The notes below the pieces were generated by a model. The model did no database searches, was not told where the DNA came from, and saw only the letters and a list, made by a program, of their open reading frames with translations. A program made the position numbers and the translations under genes. From assembly GCA_020355945.1 (NCBI GenBank), contig CP070627.1, positions 4,511,626 to 4,530,016 on the forward strand: a DNA stretch of 18,391 bases, in the 5' to 3' direction. Position 1 is the stretch's first letter, and each line of letters begins with the position of its first letter. The DNA is from Candidatus Aminicenantota bacterium. GTDB taxonomy: Bacteria; Acidobacteriota; Aminicenantia; UBA2199. Shown piece by piece: positions 8,045-14,039 of this stretch.

Positions 8045-10024
8045 CTAATATACATAATGTCCGTCCAATGGCCACCGGGGATAATCATTCTTCCATATTC
8101 GGGTGAGATCTTTTTCAAGTATTTCAAAAATTTTAAAAGCTCTCTGTCGAGTCATACGCTGATGAATCTTTTCTTTATGAAAATCAATCACATCTTCATC
8201 AAAAGGAAGACCCTCCGGGGTCACAAAACGGATAGCCCCATCGCAGTCCCTGGCGGTAATCAAATGATTTTTATTATAAATACTGGGGGAGAAGGGAATA
8301 TCTAAAATACCTTCCTGGAAATCTCTGGTTATCCCTCTGGCGATAGACCCTTGACCCAATTGCTCTATCGAGTTCATTAGGGCTGTGACTTCCCTGGTTA
8401 ACAATACCATCTCCTGCTTCACCATTGGCCAGTTTATGGTTTCCTCCTTAGCCCTAAGGAGCCCTATATGGGTAATCCGCAGCCCTTCGGCGTTATCTTC
8501 TTTGGAGGGAATATGATGTGATTCCACAGGCGTTTTCGTCATGATTCGAGTGGCTCCTGCTAAGGCACCGGTTATTGATGAATTTAAGATTAAATCCCTG
8601 GCTTTATGGATATCACTGGGAAATGAGGCCATGTATTGATGATAGACTGTGGAGACGGTACAATCCCGGAGGCCATATTTTGCCAGATATTGTCGTGTCA
8701 TTTGATGCAGTACTCTCACAGCCGCGATATCCTGGGATCGGTTTCCTTGCTCTGCCAACCCTACGCTAATACACTTTACTCCCGATTTGGCAGAGAGAAT
8801 CGCCTGGACAATGTTAATACAGATAGGAATGGCAGGTTCTAACAAACAGCAAGTGAGAGGGCCGAAATACTCCCGGTTAATAATAATGCCGAAATTTTGA
8901 TAATACCAATCCGCCAACTTATCGATGTATTTCCAGTAAAAAAGACTCTCCACCGGTGAAGTATTTTTATCATAGGGATAGAGATAGCAAAGAAATCCAC
9001 CTTCCAGGGAAGTCGTACCACCAGCCAGTGCAATTTCATAAACCAAACGGTGGTCCGGTGACCCTCCCCTGATCTGGAACGGATTGTCAATAGAATGAAC
9101 GATCTCTTCAATACCTTTGACTCCATGAACCGGCACCGGGTAACCATTAAGAAACGACTGTTTGCCCTTTTCTGATTTCCACACACCTTCCTGGGCTTTG
9201 TCAAACATTTTTTTGCGACTGGCGGCATCCAGTTGGATGGAGGATATATCCAGGCCTTTTTTCCGTAAAAAAGTCAAGATCTCTATCTCATCACAGGTGT
9301 GGGCAACACCGGTACGGGGTTGAACCAGGGGACTGGAGTTAAAGGATTGATTATTTACAAGGATGTGATGCATGTTTTTTAAGACATCCGCATGATTTCT
9401 TTTTATATCGGCATCCCATACCTCTTGACCGGTGGACCAGGAATTAAGAACCATATCCCTCTGCGAATGAAACTCTTCATCACTGAGGGGATAATCATCG
9501 ATAACATCTTTGCTGGCAATATGAAGGGGTTCATCCGTTACCAGGTGGCGCACTCTTTTCTTTTTAATTTTTTTGTAATAGAGGTACTTTAAGAGCCGTT
9601 CCATTATTTCATGGCAAGAAATGGGTTTCGGTAATACCAGATCGAAGCCCATTTTCCGATATTTTTTTATTACACTTTCATCACCTTCCTGTACGGAAAG
9701 ATTACCGCCCAGGTACCACACTTTTGCACCCCTGTTCCTGGAATTGAACTGTCTCAACTTTAAAGGAAAATCCTTGAGATAAAGGTCAACATGCCCATTC
9801 ATACAGGAAATAAAAATGACATCAAAATTTTCTGCACGCTTGAAAAAATCCTCCAAATCATTCATTATCCCTATATTTTTTACAAAAAAACCAGCTTCTC
9901 TAAAAGCAATCTCCAAAAGTGACATCCCAACAGAATGGGAATCATCCCCAACACTTCCAATCAATAAACAGAAAGCTTCACTCATCCTTTGAAGGAAATT
10001 TAATTCTGTTTCTACTTTTATCAC
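8045..10024 (-). CDS. Single-chain glutamate mutase (methylaspartate mutase), S and E subunits fused
   Basis: The 659-residue protein joins both subunits of adenosylcobalamin-dependent glutamate mutase, which interconverts L-glutamate and 3-methylaspartate. Residues about 15-150 are the S subunit, with the cobalamin motif Asp28-x-His30-x-x-Gly33, YLGGN near 104 and MGFDLV near 125. Residues from about 176 are the E subunit. Aligned by eye to the clostridial E chain with an offset of 170, the substrate arginines are Arg237 (QPRTGVA), Arg270 and Arg319 (QIRGGSPDHR). Glu341, Tyr347 and Tyr351 match the residues holding the amino group and backbone. One change is Gly320 where the clostridial enzyme has His150. 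The start is GTG at 10024, overlapping the TGA of the upstream small ORF as GTGA; no better-spaced ribosome site exists for the later ATG at codon 14. In this operon it likely makes 3-methylaspartate for the decarboxylase. No reactivating chaperone (MutL) is in the window. Confidence 0.95.
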   Translation of the reverse strand: MIKVETELNFLQRMSEAFCLLIGSVGDDSHSVGMSLLEIAFREAGFFVKNIGIMNDLEDFFKRAENFDVIFISCMNGHVDLYLKDFPLKLRQFNSRNRGAKVWYLGGNLSVQEGDESVIKKYRKMGFDLVLPKPISCHEIMERLLKYLYYKKIKKKRVRHLVTDEPLHIASKDVIDDYPLSDEEFHSQRDMVLNSWSTGQEVWDADIKRNHADVLKNMHHILVNNQSFNSSPLVQPRTGVAHTCDEIEILTFLRKKGLDISSIQLDAASRKKMFDKAQEGVWKSEKGKQSFLNGYPVPVHGVKGIEEIVHSIDNPFQIRGGSPDHRLVYEIALAGGTTSLEGGFLCYLYPYDKNTSPVESLFYWKYIDKLADWYYQNFGIIINREYFGPLTCCLLEPAIPICINIVQAILSAKSGVKCISVGLAEQGNRSQDIAAVRVLHQMTRQYLAKYGLRDCTVSTVYHQYMASFPSDIHKARDLILNSSITGALAGATRIMTKTPVESHHIPSKEDNAEGLRITHIGLLRAKEETINWPMVKQEMVLLTREVTALMNSIEQLGQGSIARGITRDFQEGILDIPFSPSIYNKNHLITARDCDGAIRFVTPEGLPFDEDVIDFHKEKIHQRMTRQRAFKIFEILEKDLTRIWKNDYPRWPLDGHYVY

Positions 10025-10161
10025 CCAATTCTGGGACTGGAAAGTATTTCCTTAAATCTCTGCACAAGTGCACCAGCTTCGTGGCGCCCGTAAGCTTCCG
10101 CCGTTACCCGCTGCCGGGGGTTACAAATTACGACAGAACTCTTTAAATAAGCTACCGCCAT
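10021..10161 (-). CDS. 46-codon small ORF translationally coupled to the glutamate mutase gene
   Basis: An ATG at 10161 opens 46 codons ending in TGA at 10021-10023, whose bases overlap the GTG start of the mutase gene (GTGA). The peptide begins MAVAYLKSSVVICNPRQR and continues as a charged, probably helical segment containing AYGRHEAGALVQRF. Its codons look protein-like, and the overlap is typical of real coupled genes. I recognise no family. It might be a genuine small protein, a translated leader that loads ribosomes onto the mutase gene, or the tail of a decayed larger gene. An in-frame TAG two codons upstream of the ATG limits its extent, and the ribosome site is weak. Confidence 0.45.
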   Translation of the reverse strand: MAVAYLKSSVVICNPRQRVTAEAYGRHEAGALVQRFKEILSSPRIG

Positions 10162-10742
10162 TATCTACTGCTCAATAGGTCCTAATTTGAATCCGCTTTT
10201 ATTACAGCGGAACTTATTGATCGAACTTTCTTTACCTCGATTCCTTGACCAACCGGTAAAGTAAAAAAAATGAACTATCTTTGAACTTCTTCGCCTTTTT
10301 GATGAAAAAGGAACCTTCCTTTAAAGTTGAGTCGTTTCAACCAGGAGTCTCAATTTCATCAAAATATTTATAACATAATTTAATAAAAAGTAAATCCCTA
10401 AAATTCTCCGATTTTTTCACTGGTTTTAAGAGATGGAATTAGAAATGTTTTTGAGGATAAAATCCTAATTTTCTTCCTATGAAGAACAAAATTTTAACAC
10501 TTTTTTCCCAGGCATTAACGGCTGTGCTGCTTTTATAATGCAGGTTTTGGATTTCCTTTCGCTGTTTTCCCGTTATGGAGAAATTTAATGGTTTAACTCC
10601 CTCCCTAATGGTTCGTTAGCCCTCCTGGGGTATGCTGTCCCCTACCCCCCTACCTTGTCCCGGAATAACCTACTTATTTTCCAAAACCGGGGACGCCCAT
10701 TCACCATTCATGTAAAAAAAATCAAAAAAAAAAAATATCCAG
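10162..10742. other. Non-coding region between the NRPS operon and the toxin-antitoxin pair
   Basis: No convincing gene is visible on either strand. The left part is the presumed leader of the minus-strand operon. The middle is AT-rich. Around 10620-10700 there are G/C-rich patches reading, on the minus strand, GGGACAAGG and GGGGACAGC, similar to a short GGGACAG motif found elsewhere in the window. The right end has runs of 8 and 12 A broken by TC. No cobalamin-riboswitch B12 box (GCCACTG) was seen, although the operon encodes B12 enzymes. Confidence 0.6.
10367..10394 (-). promoter_or_regulatory. Possible promoter of the glutamate mutase-NRPS operon
   Basis: Read on the minus strand, TTTACT (10389-10394) and TATAAA (10367-10372) are separated by 16 nt. 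This could start a transcript with a leader of about 200 nt before the small ORF at 10161. The leader holds short inverted repeats (AAAGGAA/TTCCTTT near 10310-10325 and CTTTACC/GGTAAAG near 10230-10262). The -35 match is poor, so this is tentative. Confidence 0.3.
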
Positions 10743-10771
10743 TTGAAATAATAATGAATAGAGAATAAAAT
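10743..10771 (+). promoter_or_regulatory. Sigma-70-type promoter of the toxin-antitoxin operon
   Basis: TTGAAA (10743-10748) and TAAAAT (10766-10771) are separated by exactly 17 nt, in AT-rich DNA about 40 nt before the antitoxin start. The antitoxin has a GGAG ribosome site at 10799-10802, 7 nt before its ATG. Confidence 0.55.
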
Positions 10772-10809
10772 ATTAATATGAAAATGAAAATAGAAAATGG
10801 AGTAAAGCG

Positions 10810-11067
10810 ATGAAAGCCGATGTTCAATTAATACTTAATAAATACATCTCTCTCCCGGAGAAGTTGCAAGAAGAAGTGGAGGATTTTATCGATTTCCTGG
10901 TGTTTAAGCAGCAAAGGCAAGAAAAATCACTCCAGGAGGGTATTGCCAGGAAAAAAGAAAGTAACAAAAGAAAAAAGAAAAAATCCAACTTCGGCAGTGC
11001 CAGGGGGTTGATTGTGATAAAAAGTGATTTTGACCAGCCAATCGAGGATTTTAAAGAGTATATGTAA
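10810..11067 (+). CDS. Type II antitoxin, DUF2281 (VapB-like) family
   Basis: An 85-residue protein with the usual layout of DUF2281 antitoxins. The N-terminal helix holds LPEKLQEEVEDFIDFL (residues 16-31), a lysine-rich linker runs about 36-58, and the C-terminal tail FGSARGLI followed by DFDQPIEDFKEYM probably wraps the toxin. It should bind and neutralise the PIN toxin encoded next and repress their shared promoter. The ATG follows a GGAG at 7 nt. The stop codon TAA shares one base with the toxin's ATG, so the two are translationally coupled. The linker is unusually basic (RKKESNKRKKKK), which may help DNA binding. Confidence 0.88.
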   Translation: MKADVQLILNKYISLPEKLQEEVEDFIDFLVFKQQRQEKSLQEGIARKKESNKRKKKKSNFGSARGLIVIKSDFDQPIEDFKEYM

Positions 11068-11450
11068 TGAAATACCTCTTTGATACTCACGTTTTTATCT
11101 GGTATGCCCTTGGTGATGAGAGATTGAGTCCCCGGGCAAAGGATTTGATAGATTCCCCACACGACAGATTCATTAGTATGGCCAGTATATGGGAAATAGC
11201 AATAAAGGTAAATATTGGTCATCTTGAATTTAGAGAACCTTTCGATAAAATTGTCACCGATCAATTCCGGATTAACGGCTATAAATTGCTAAATCTAAAG
11301 TTGCAGCACCTTTTTAAATTAAGCAGCTTGCCGCTTCATCATAGGGACCCATTTGACAGGCTTATTATTTCTCAAGCTTTAGTTGAAAAAATACCTATTG
11401 TGAGTGTGGATGAAAAATTTGATGATTATGGTGTGGATACCATCTGGTAA
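11067..11450 (+). CDS. PIN-domain ribonuclease toxin (VapC-like)
   Basis: A 127-residue PIN-domain protein. The acidic metal-binding residues expected in the family are visible: Asp6 in LFDTHVFIW, Glu43 in SIWEIAIK, Asp94 and Asp97 in HHRDPFDRL, and Asp115 in IVSVDEKF. Such toxins are Mg-dependent endoribonucleases that cleave tRNA or rRNA when the antitoxin is degraded. It overlaps the antitoxin stop by one base and ends without a clear hairpin terminator. Together the pair forms an addiction or stress module in the accessory block between the NRPS operon and the TIR gene. The target RNA cannot be predicted from sequence. Confidence 0.92.
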   Translation: MKYLFDTHVFIWYALGDERLSPRAKDLIDSPHDRFISMASIWEIAIKVNIGHLEFREPFDKIVTDQFRINGYKLLNLKLQHLFKLSSLPLHHRDPFDRLIISQALVEKIPIVSVDEKFDDYGVDTIW

Positions 11451-11616
11451 TCTCATGGAAGATGGGACGGTAGTTGACATCTTTTCTTTAGTATGATAAA
11501 AAATAATTTACCGGGAACACCCCGATGTTTAGATGGAGAATACCCATGTTGGTAGAGCCAAAGGGGTTAGTAAAAAATGCTCAGCCCCCAAAGGCGGTAG
11601 CATATTCTAATCATTG

Positions 11617-11645
11617 TTGATAGACAAACGCGAATTTCGTATAAT
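11617..11645 (+). promoter_or_regulatory. Near-consensus sigma-70 promoter of the TIR gene
   Basis: TTGATA (11617-11622) and a perfect TATAAT (11640-11645) are separated by exactly 17 nt, 41 nt before the ATG at 11687. No Shine-Dalgarno sequence is visible before that ATG. The rest of 11451-11616 shows no gene. Confidence 0.65.
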
Positions 11646-11686
11646 TATATTTAGGTCGCAACACACAGACTTTACGATTTCGATTT

Positions 11687-12205
11687 ATGTCACAGGACAA
11701 GTCAAATAACTCATGGTGGGCTGGCTTTTTCTTCGTTAGCCACACACTTACCGACGCTGAGTATTGTCGGCAGTTGATTCTCCCGGCAATCGAAGCAATA
11801 GTTGAACGCGGATTTAATCAGTATGTCTTCATGGACTTTGAGAATTTTGGCCGGGGACACAAAAGCGATGGCCGAAATGCTCACCTTTTTGCCGCCGCTT
11901 ACGCACGCGAGATTGATCGACTCTTGGGCGACTCGAAACGGATGCTCTTGGTCGCCTCTCTGGCTGCTACTCGTTCAGACTGGGTAAAATACGAGGTCGA
12001 CTGGTGGGTTAAGCACCGTCAAATGCGAGATATCCTTGTCATACTCAGGGAACCTTGTGAGCCGACGAGTTTAAATCCGGAGCTTTATCAATGTCGACAG
12101 ATTGCCATGTTCGATCCTGCAGATATTAATAACGCACGTAAGCTTCGCGTGATTCTAAATCGTTTTCAGGGGGATCAGGGAGAGAAAGGGGACAGGCCAA
12201 AATAA
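11687..12205 (+). CDS. Stand-alone TIR-domain protein
   Basis: A 172-residue single-domain protein. GFFFVSHTLTDAEYC (residues 13-27) matches the first TIR strand and the following loop. YVFMDFENFGRG (46-57) fits the next strand and loop. SDWVKYEVDWW (97-107) matches the TIR segment that carries the NAD-cleaving glutamate, here Glu103; human SARM1 has the similar DWVHKE. Bacterial TIR proteins cleave NAD or make cyclic ADP-ribose-type signals, often in anti-phage systems such as Thoeris, but no ThsA or other effector gene is beside it. Its codons look more GC-rich than its neighbours, suggesting transfer. It has its own strong promoter but no clear ribosome site. The last 25 or so codons may be read-through into flanking sequence carrying a GGGGACAGGC repeat. 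Confidence 0.75.
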   Translation: MSQDKSNNSWWAGFFFVSHTLTDAEYCRQLILPAIEAIVERGFNQYVFMDFENFGRGHKSDGRNAHLFAAAYAREIDRLLGDSKRMLLVASLAATRSDWVKYEVDWWVKHRQMRDILVILREPCEPTSLNPELYQCRQIAMFDPADINNARKLRVILNRFQGDQGEKGDRPK

Positions 12206-12939
12206 AAAATAACTCTTCGGTAAAAGGATTCCGGTCAACATTTCGATATTCCGGATCAACGGCAATAAATGAAGTGAACTCTGTCAACAGGTTATAAGTC
12301 AGCCCCAGTTTAGTCACTTCCTCTTTACGTTCGTCATTGTAGCACAGTTGGTTATAATCGGCCAGCAGCCTGATCTTGTGCCGTGCCCACAGGTAACGCA
12401 GAGCTGAATTTTCAAGGGATGGTTTGATTTGGCTGGCATCGATCATATTTTCGTAAATCATTCCCCTGCATCTGCCTTGTAAATAAATCTTTCCTTTGGG
12501 TTTACCCTTGTATTTTCCAAACACGATAACCAGTCTCTCTGCCATAATATCCGGTATGGAAAGGGGTTCGATATCATAGGCCTCAAAACCCTGGTAGTCG
12601 ATGGTGATGTCAGTGAGTACCGGTGATTCAACCAGTTTTCTGATTTTTTTTGCTACTTGACCGGCCTCCTGGGGATTGGTGATAACAAAGGGTTCACCCA
12701 TGCCCAATCTTGCCATTCCTTCGATGATATAACGGTTAACGCCGGTTCCGATTCCAAAGGTAAAAATATTGGCATTGCCCAGGCTGCGGCGAATCAAATC
12801 AAAAACCTCCAATCAGGTCCTTGAGAAGTTGCTTTGATATATCCAGGGGAAACCCGCTCATGGAACCGGAGACATCAACAATAAACATATAATCGCGGGG
12901 CGGGATATCGGACAGCTTTAAAGATTTCGGGGGCTGCAT
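12126..12939 (-). pseudogene. Broken VIT/VWA-domain protein gene (inter-alpha-trypsin inhibitor heavy-chain-like)
   Basis: Two pieces in different frames belong to one VWA protein. The upstream piece (12939 down to 12799, 46 codons) starts MQPPKSLKLSDIPPR and holds the metal-site motif DVSGSMSG. The downstream piece (from about 12812) resumes at EVFDLIRRSLGNANIFTFGIG and continues through GMGEPFVITNPQEA to a partial C-terminal region. By comparison with the family, roughly 65-70 residues of the VWA core are missing at the junction, where the frame also changes. The VIT domain before the MIDAS motif is absent. The C-terminus degenerates near 12205; beyond that the open frame is merely antisense to the TIR gene. 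Proteins of this kind are usually exported or cell-surface. This copy is surely non-functional. Confidence 0.8.
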
Positions 12940-12952
12940 CTAAAATGAACGG

Positions 12953-12981
12953 TTGATTTTTCCTGGAAAATGTGTTATCAT
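12953..12981 (+). promoter_or_regulatory. Possible promoter of the 57-residue precursor peptide gene
   Basis: TTGATT (12953-12958) and TATCAT (12976-12981) are 17 nt apart, giving a leader of about 115 nt before the gene at 13104. The match is moderate and no other better candidate was found in 12940-13100. Confidence 0.35.
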
Positions 12982-13000
12982 TTATTTTCTTCACAAAACA

Positions 13001-13017
13001 AATCATTTCAAATGATT
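13001..13017. promoter_or_regulatory. 17-bp perfect palindrome upstream of the precursor peptide gene
   Basis: AATCATTT, a central C, then AAATGATT form a perfect inverted repeat with 8-bp arms. It lies about 20 nt downstream of the possible promoter and 87 nt before the peptide start. It looks like a repressor or activator operator, though AT-rich palindromes also arise by chance. Confidence 0.3.
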
Positions 13018-13103
13018 CAAGTAATCATCGTGATATGTGGCTGGTTATTTAAAGAAGGCTAAACGTTTTCAAAATCTCATATAAAAAATAGGAGGTAAAT
13101 CAA

Positions 13104-13277
13104 ATGAAACAAAAACAAATGACCAAGAAACTGACTTTCAACAAGGAAACCGTATCCAACCTGGAATTGGACAAGGCTTTAGGTGGAAAATTTACCATGG
13201 ATTATTCCCAATGCGGAACCGGCTATGCTACGCTTGTTCCTTGTTTGTGTGGCGGCGACGAAACCTTCTTTTGCTAG
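13104..13277 (+). CDS. Gly-Gly-leader RiPP precursor, class I lanthipeptide-like
   Basis: A 57-codon gene preceded by a perfect GGAGG (13091-13095, 8 nt spacing). The N-terminal part, KKLTFNKETVSNLELDKALGG (residues 8-28), has the pattern of leaders annotated as class I lanthipeptides in Bacteroidota and related phyla: lysine-rich start, a KETVSNL helix, ending in Gly-Gly at 27-28. The 29-residue remainder has cysteines at 37, 47, 49 and 57, and Ser/Thr at 31, 35, 39, 43 and 54. These could form thioether rings; disulphides are the alternative. Cleavage after Gly-Gly by a peptidase-containing exporter is expected. No dehydratase, cyclase or exporter lies within the window. A strong terminator follows at 43 nt, so the gene is a monocistronic unit. 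Confidence 0.75.
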   Translation: MKQKQMTKKLTFNKETVSNLELDKALGGKFTMDYSQCGTGYATLVPCLCGGDETFFC

Positions 13278-13319
13278 TGCCTTTCAGTTCATGGAAAAAA
13301 TGATGAATTGAATTCTCGG

Positions 13320-13376
13320 ATTGGGCAGGAGCGTAGGTATTCGCATTTCAAAATCCCGCTCCTGCCCAATTTTTTC
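13320..13376 (+). terminator. Strong rho-independent terminator of the precursor peptide gene
   Basis: A perfect 14-bp stem (ATTGGGCAGGAGCG at 13320-13333 pairing with 13357-13370) encloses a 23-nt loop and is followed directly by six T. It starts 43 nt after the peptide stop codon. Confidence 0.9.
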
Positions 13377-13447
13377 TCCAATTCTATGAATCGTCCCTGG
13401 TTCCCATTTGCCTCCGGCGGGGCCGCGGGAAATAATTTACCTGGTAT

Positions 13448-13636
13448 CGTTCCCTGCCGCTTATATGCCATTTGTCCCTGATATTATATCATTTGTCGCC
13501 GGCTTTATATCATTTATCGCCGCCATTATATCATTTGTCGCCTCCTTCACATCATTTGTCGCCGCCTTTACATCATTTGTATCCGCTTATATATCATTTG
13601 TCCCGGCTTATATGTCAGTTGTCGCCGCTGCTATAT
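13448..13636. repeat. Minisatellite of 21-nt units, 8-9 copies
   Basis: Eight adjacent units of exactly 21 nt run from 13469 to 13636, with a more diverged unit at 13448-13468. Each unit is a variant of CATTTGTCGCCGCCTTTATAT, and no spacers occur. On the plus strand the frame is open and reads a hydrophobic SFVAAFT-like heptad. On the minus strand it reads an ATNDVKA-like heptad, typical of a coiled coil, but with TAA at several lysine positions. The array occupies the non-coding gap between the peptide terminator and the 3' end of the dehalogenase operon. It may be a decayed coiled-coil gene or a pure minisatellite. Confidence 0.85.
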
Positions 13637-13700
13637 CATTAAAGGAAAAAACTTTACCTGGCACGGAGGTTTTTCCTGGCTGCCGGAGGCCCGAAGGGTC

Positions 13701-14027
13701 TTATAGGTCCCCCATGCCATGGGGTTTTATTGTCTTCTTCACCCTGCCGGTCTGTAATAGTCTCCATAAGCCCAGGCCGGAAATAATGGTAATGATCCCG
13801 AAAATAATCCCGCCTTTTACAGCGGCGACCGTCTCATTTTCCCCGATACTGGTGCCGACAAAAGCTATAGTAAAACCGGCCAAAAGAACCCATAAGCCAA
13901 AAAGCACCCACTTCCACCAGGGCATGGGCACGCCCCGATCCTCCATCCAGGTTTTAAATCCAAGAAAAACCAGGGTCACCAGGATTCCTTCAATAAACCA
14001 GAAAAATCCACTGTTGAAAAATTGCAT
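13701..14027 (-). CDS. Reductive dehalogenase membrane anchor-like protein (RdhB-like)
   Basis: A 108-residue hydrophobic protein with three likely membrane segments at about 8-25, 38-58 and 68-92, and a short basic C-terminal tail. It lies 12 nt after the reductive dehalogenase gene. Its AAAGGAGG site, 6 nt before the ATG, overlaps the end of that gene. The middle segment, PMPWWKWVLFG followed by a second helix and GENETVAAVKGG, resembles the anchor proteins that hold RdhA at the outside of the cytoplasmic membrane. RdhB proteins are short and poorly conserved, so the name rests mainly on size, topology and position. Confidence 0.7.
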   Translation of the reverse strand: MQFFNSGFFWFIEGILVTLVFLGFKTWMEDRGVPMPWWKWVLFGLWVLLAGFTIAFVGTSIGENETVAAVKGGIIFGIITIISGLGLWRLLQTGRVKKTIKPHGMGDL

Positions 14028-14039
14028 GATGGGCCTCCT

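Noticed and set aside
8839..9228. 129-codon minus-strand open frame inside the mutase gene
   Set aside because: It is a different frame of the glutamate mutase coding sequence, which has full family similarity.
10161..10323. Further open frame upstream of the small ORF, in the same frame on the minus strand
   Set aside because: It has no start codon, very basic low-complexity residues and no family resemblance.
10025..10742. Cobalamin riboswitch upstream of the B12-enzyme operon
   Set aside because: I searched the minus strand for the B12 box (GCCACTG) and the surrounding conserved core and found neither.
10824..11264. 146-codon minus-strand open frame
   Set aside because: It is antisense to the clearly recognisable antitoxin and toxin genes.
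12126..12812. A real 228-residue gene starting at 12812
   Set aside because: The start would be a TTG in the middle of a VWA domain; the preceding MIDAS piece in another frame shows it is part of a broken gene.
13448..13636. CRISPR array
   Set aside because: Units are contiguous 21-mers without unique spacers and no cas genes are nearby.
13713..13740. Palindrome CCCCATGCCATGGGG followed by TTTTATT as a plus-strand terminator
   Set aside because: It lies inside the coding end of the anchor gene and no plus-strand gene leads into it, so chance is more likely.
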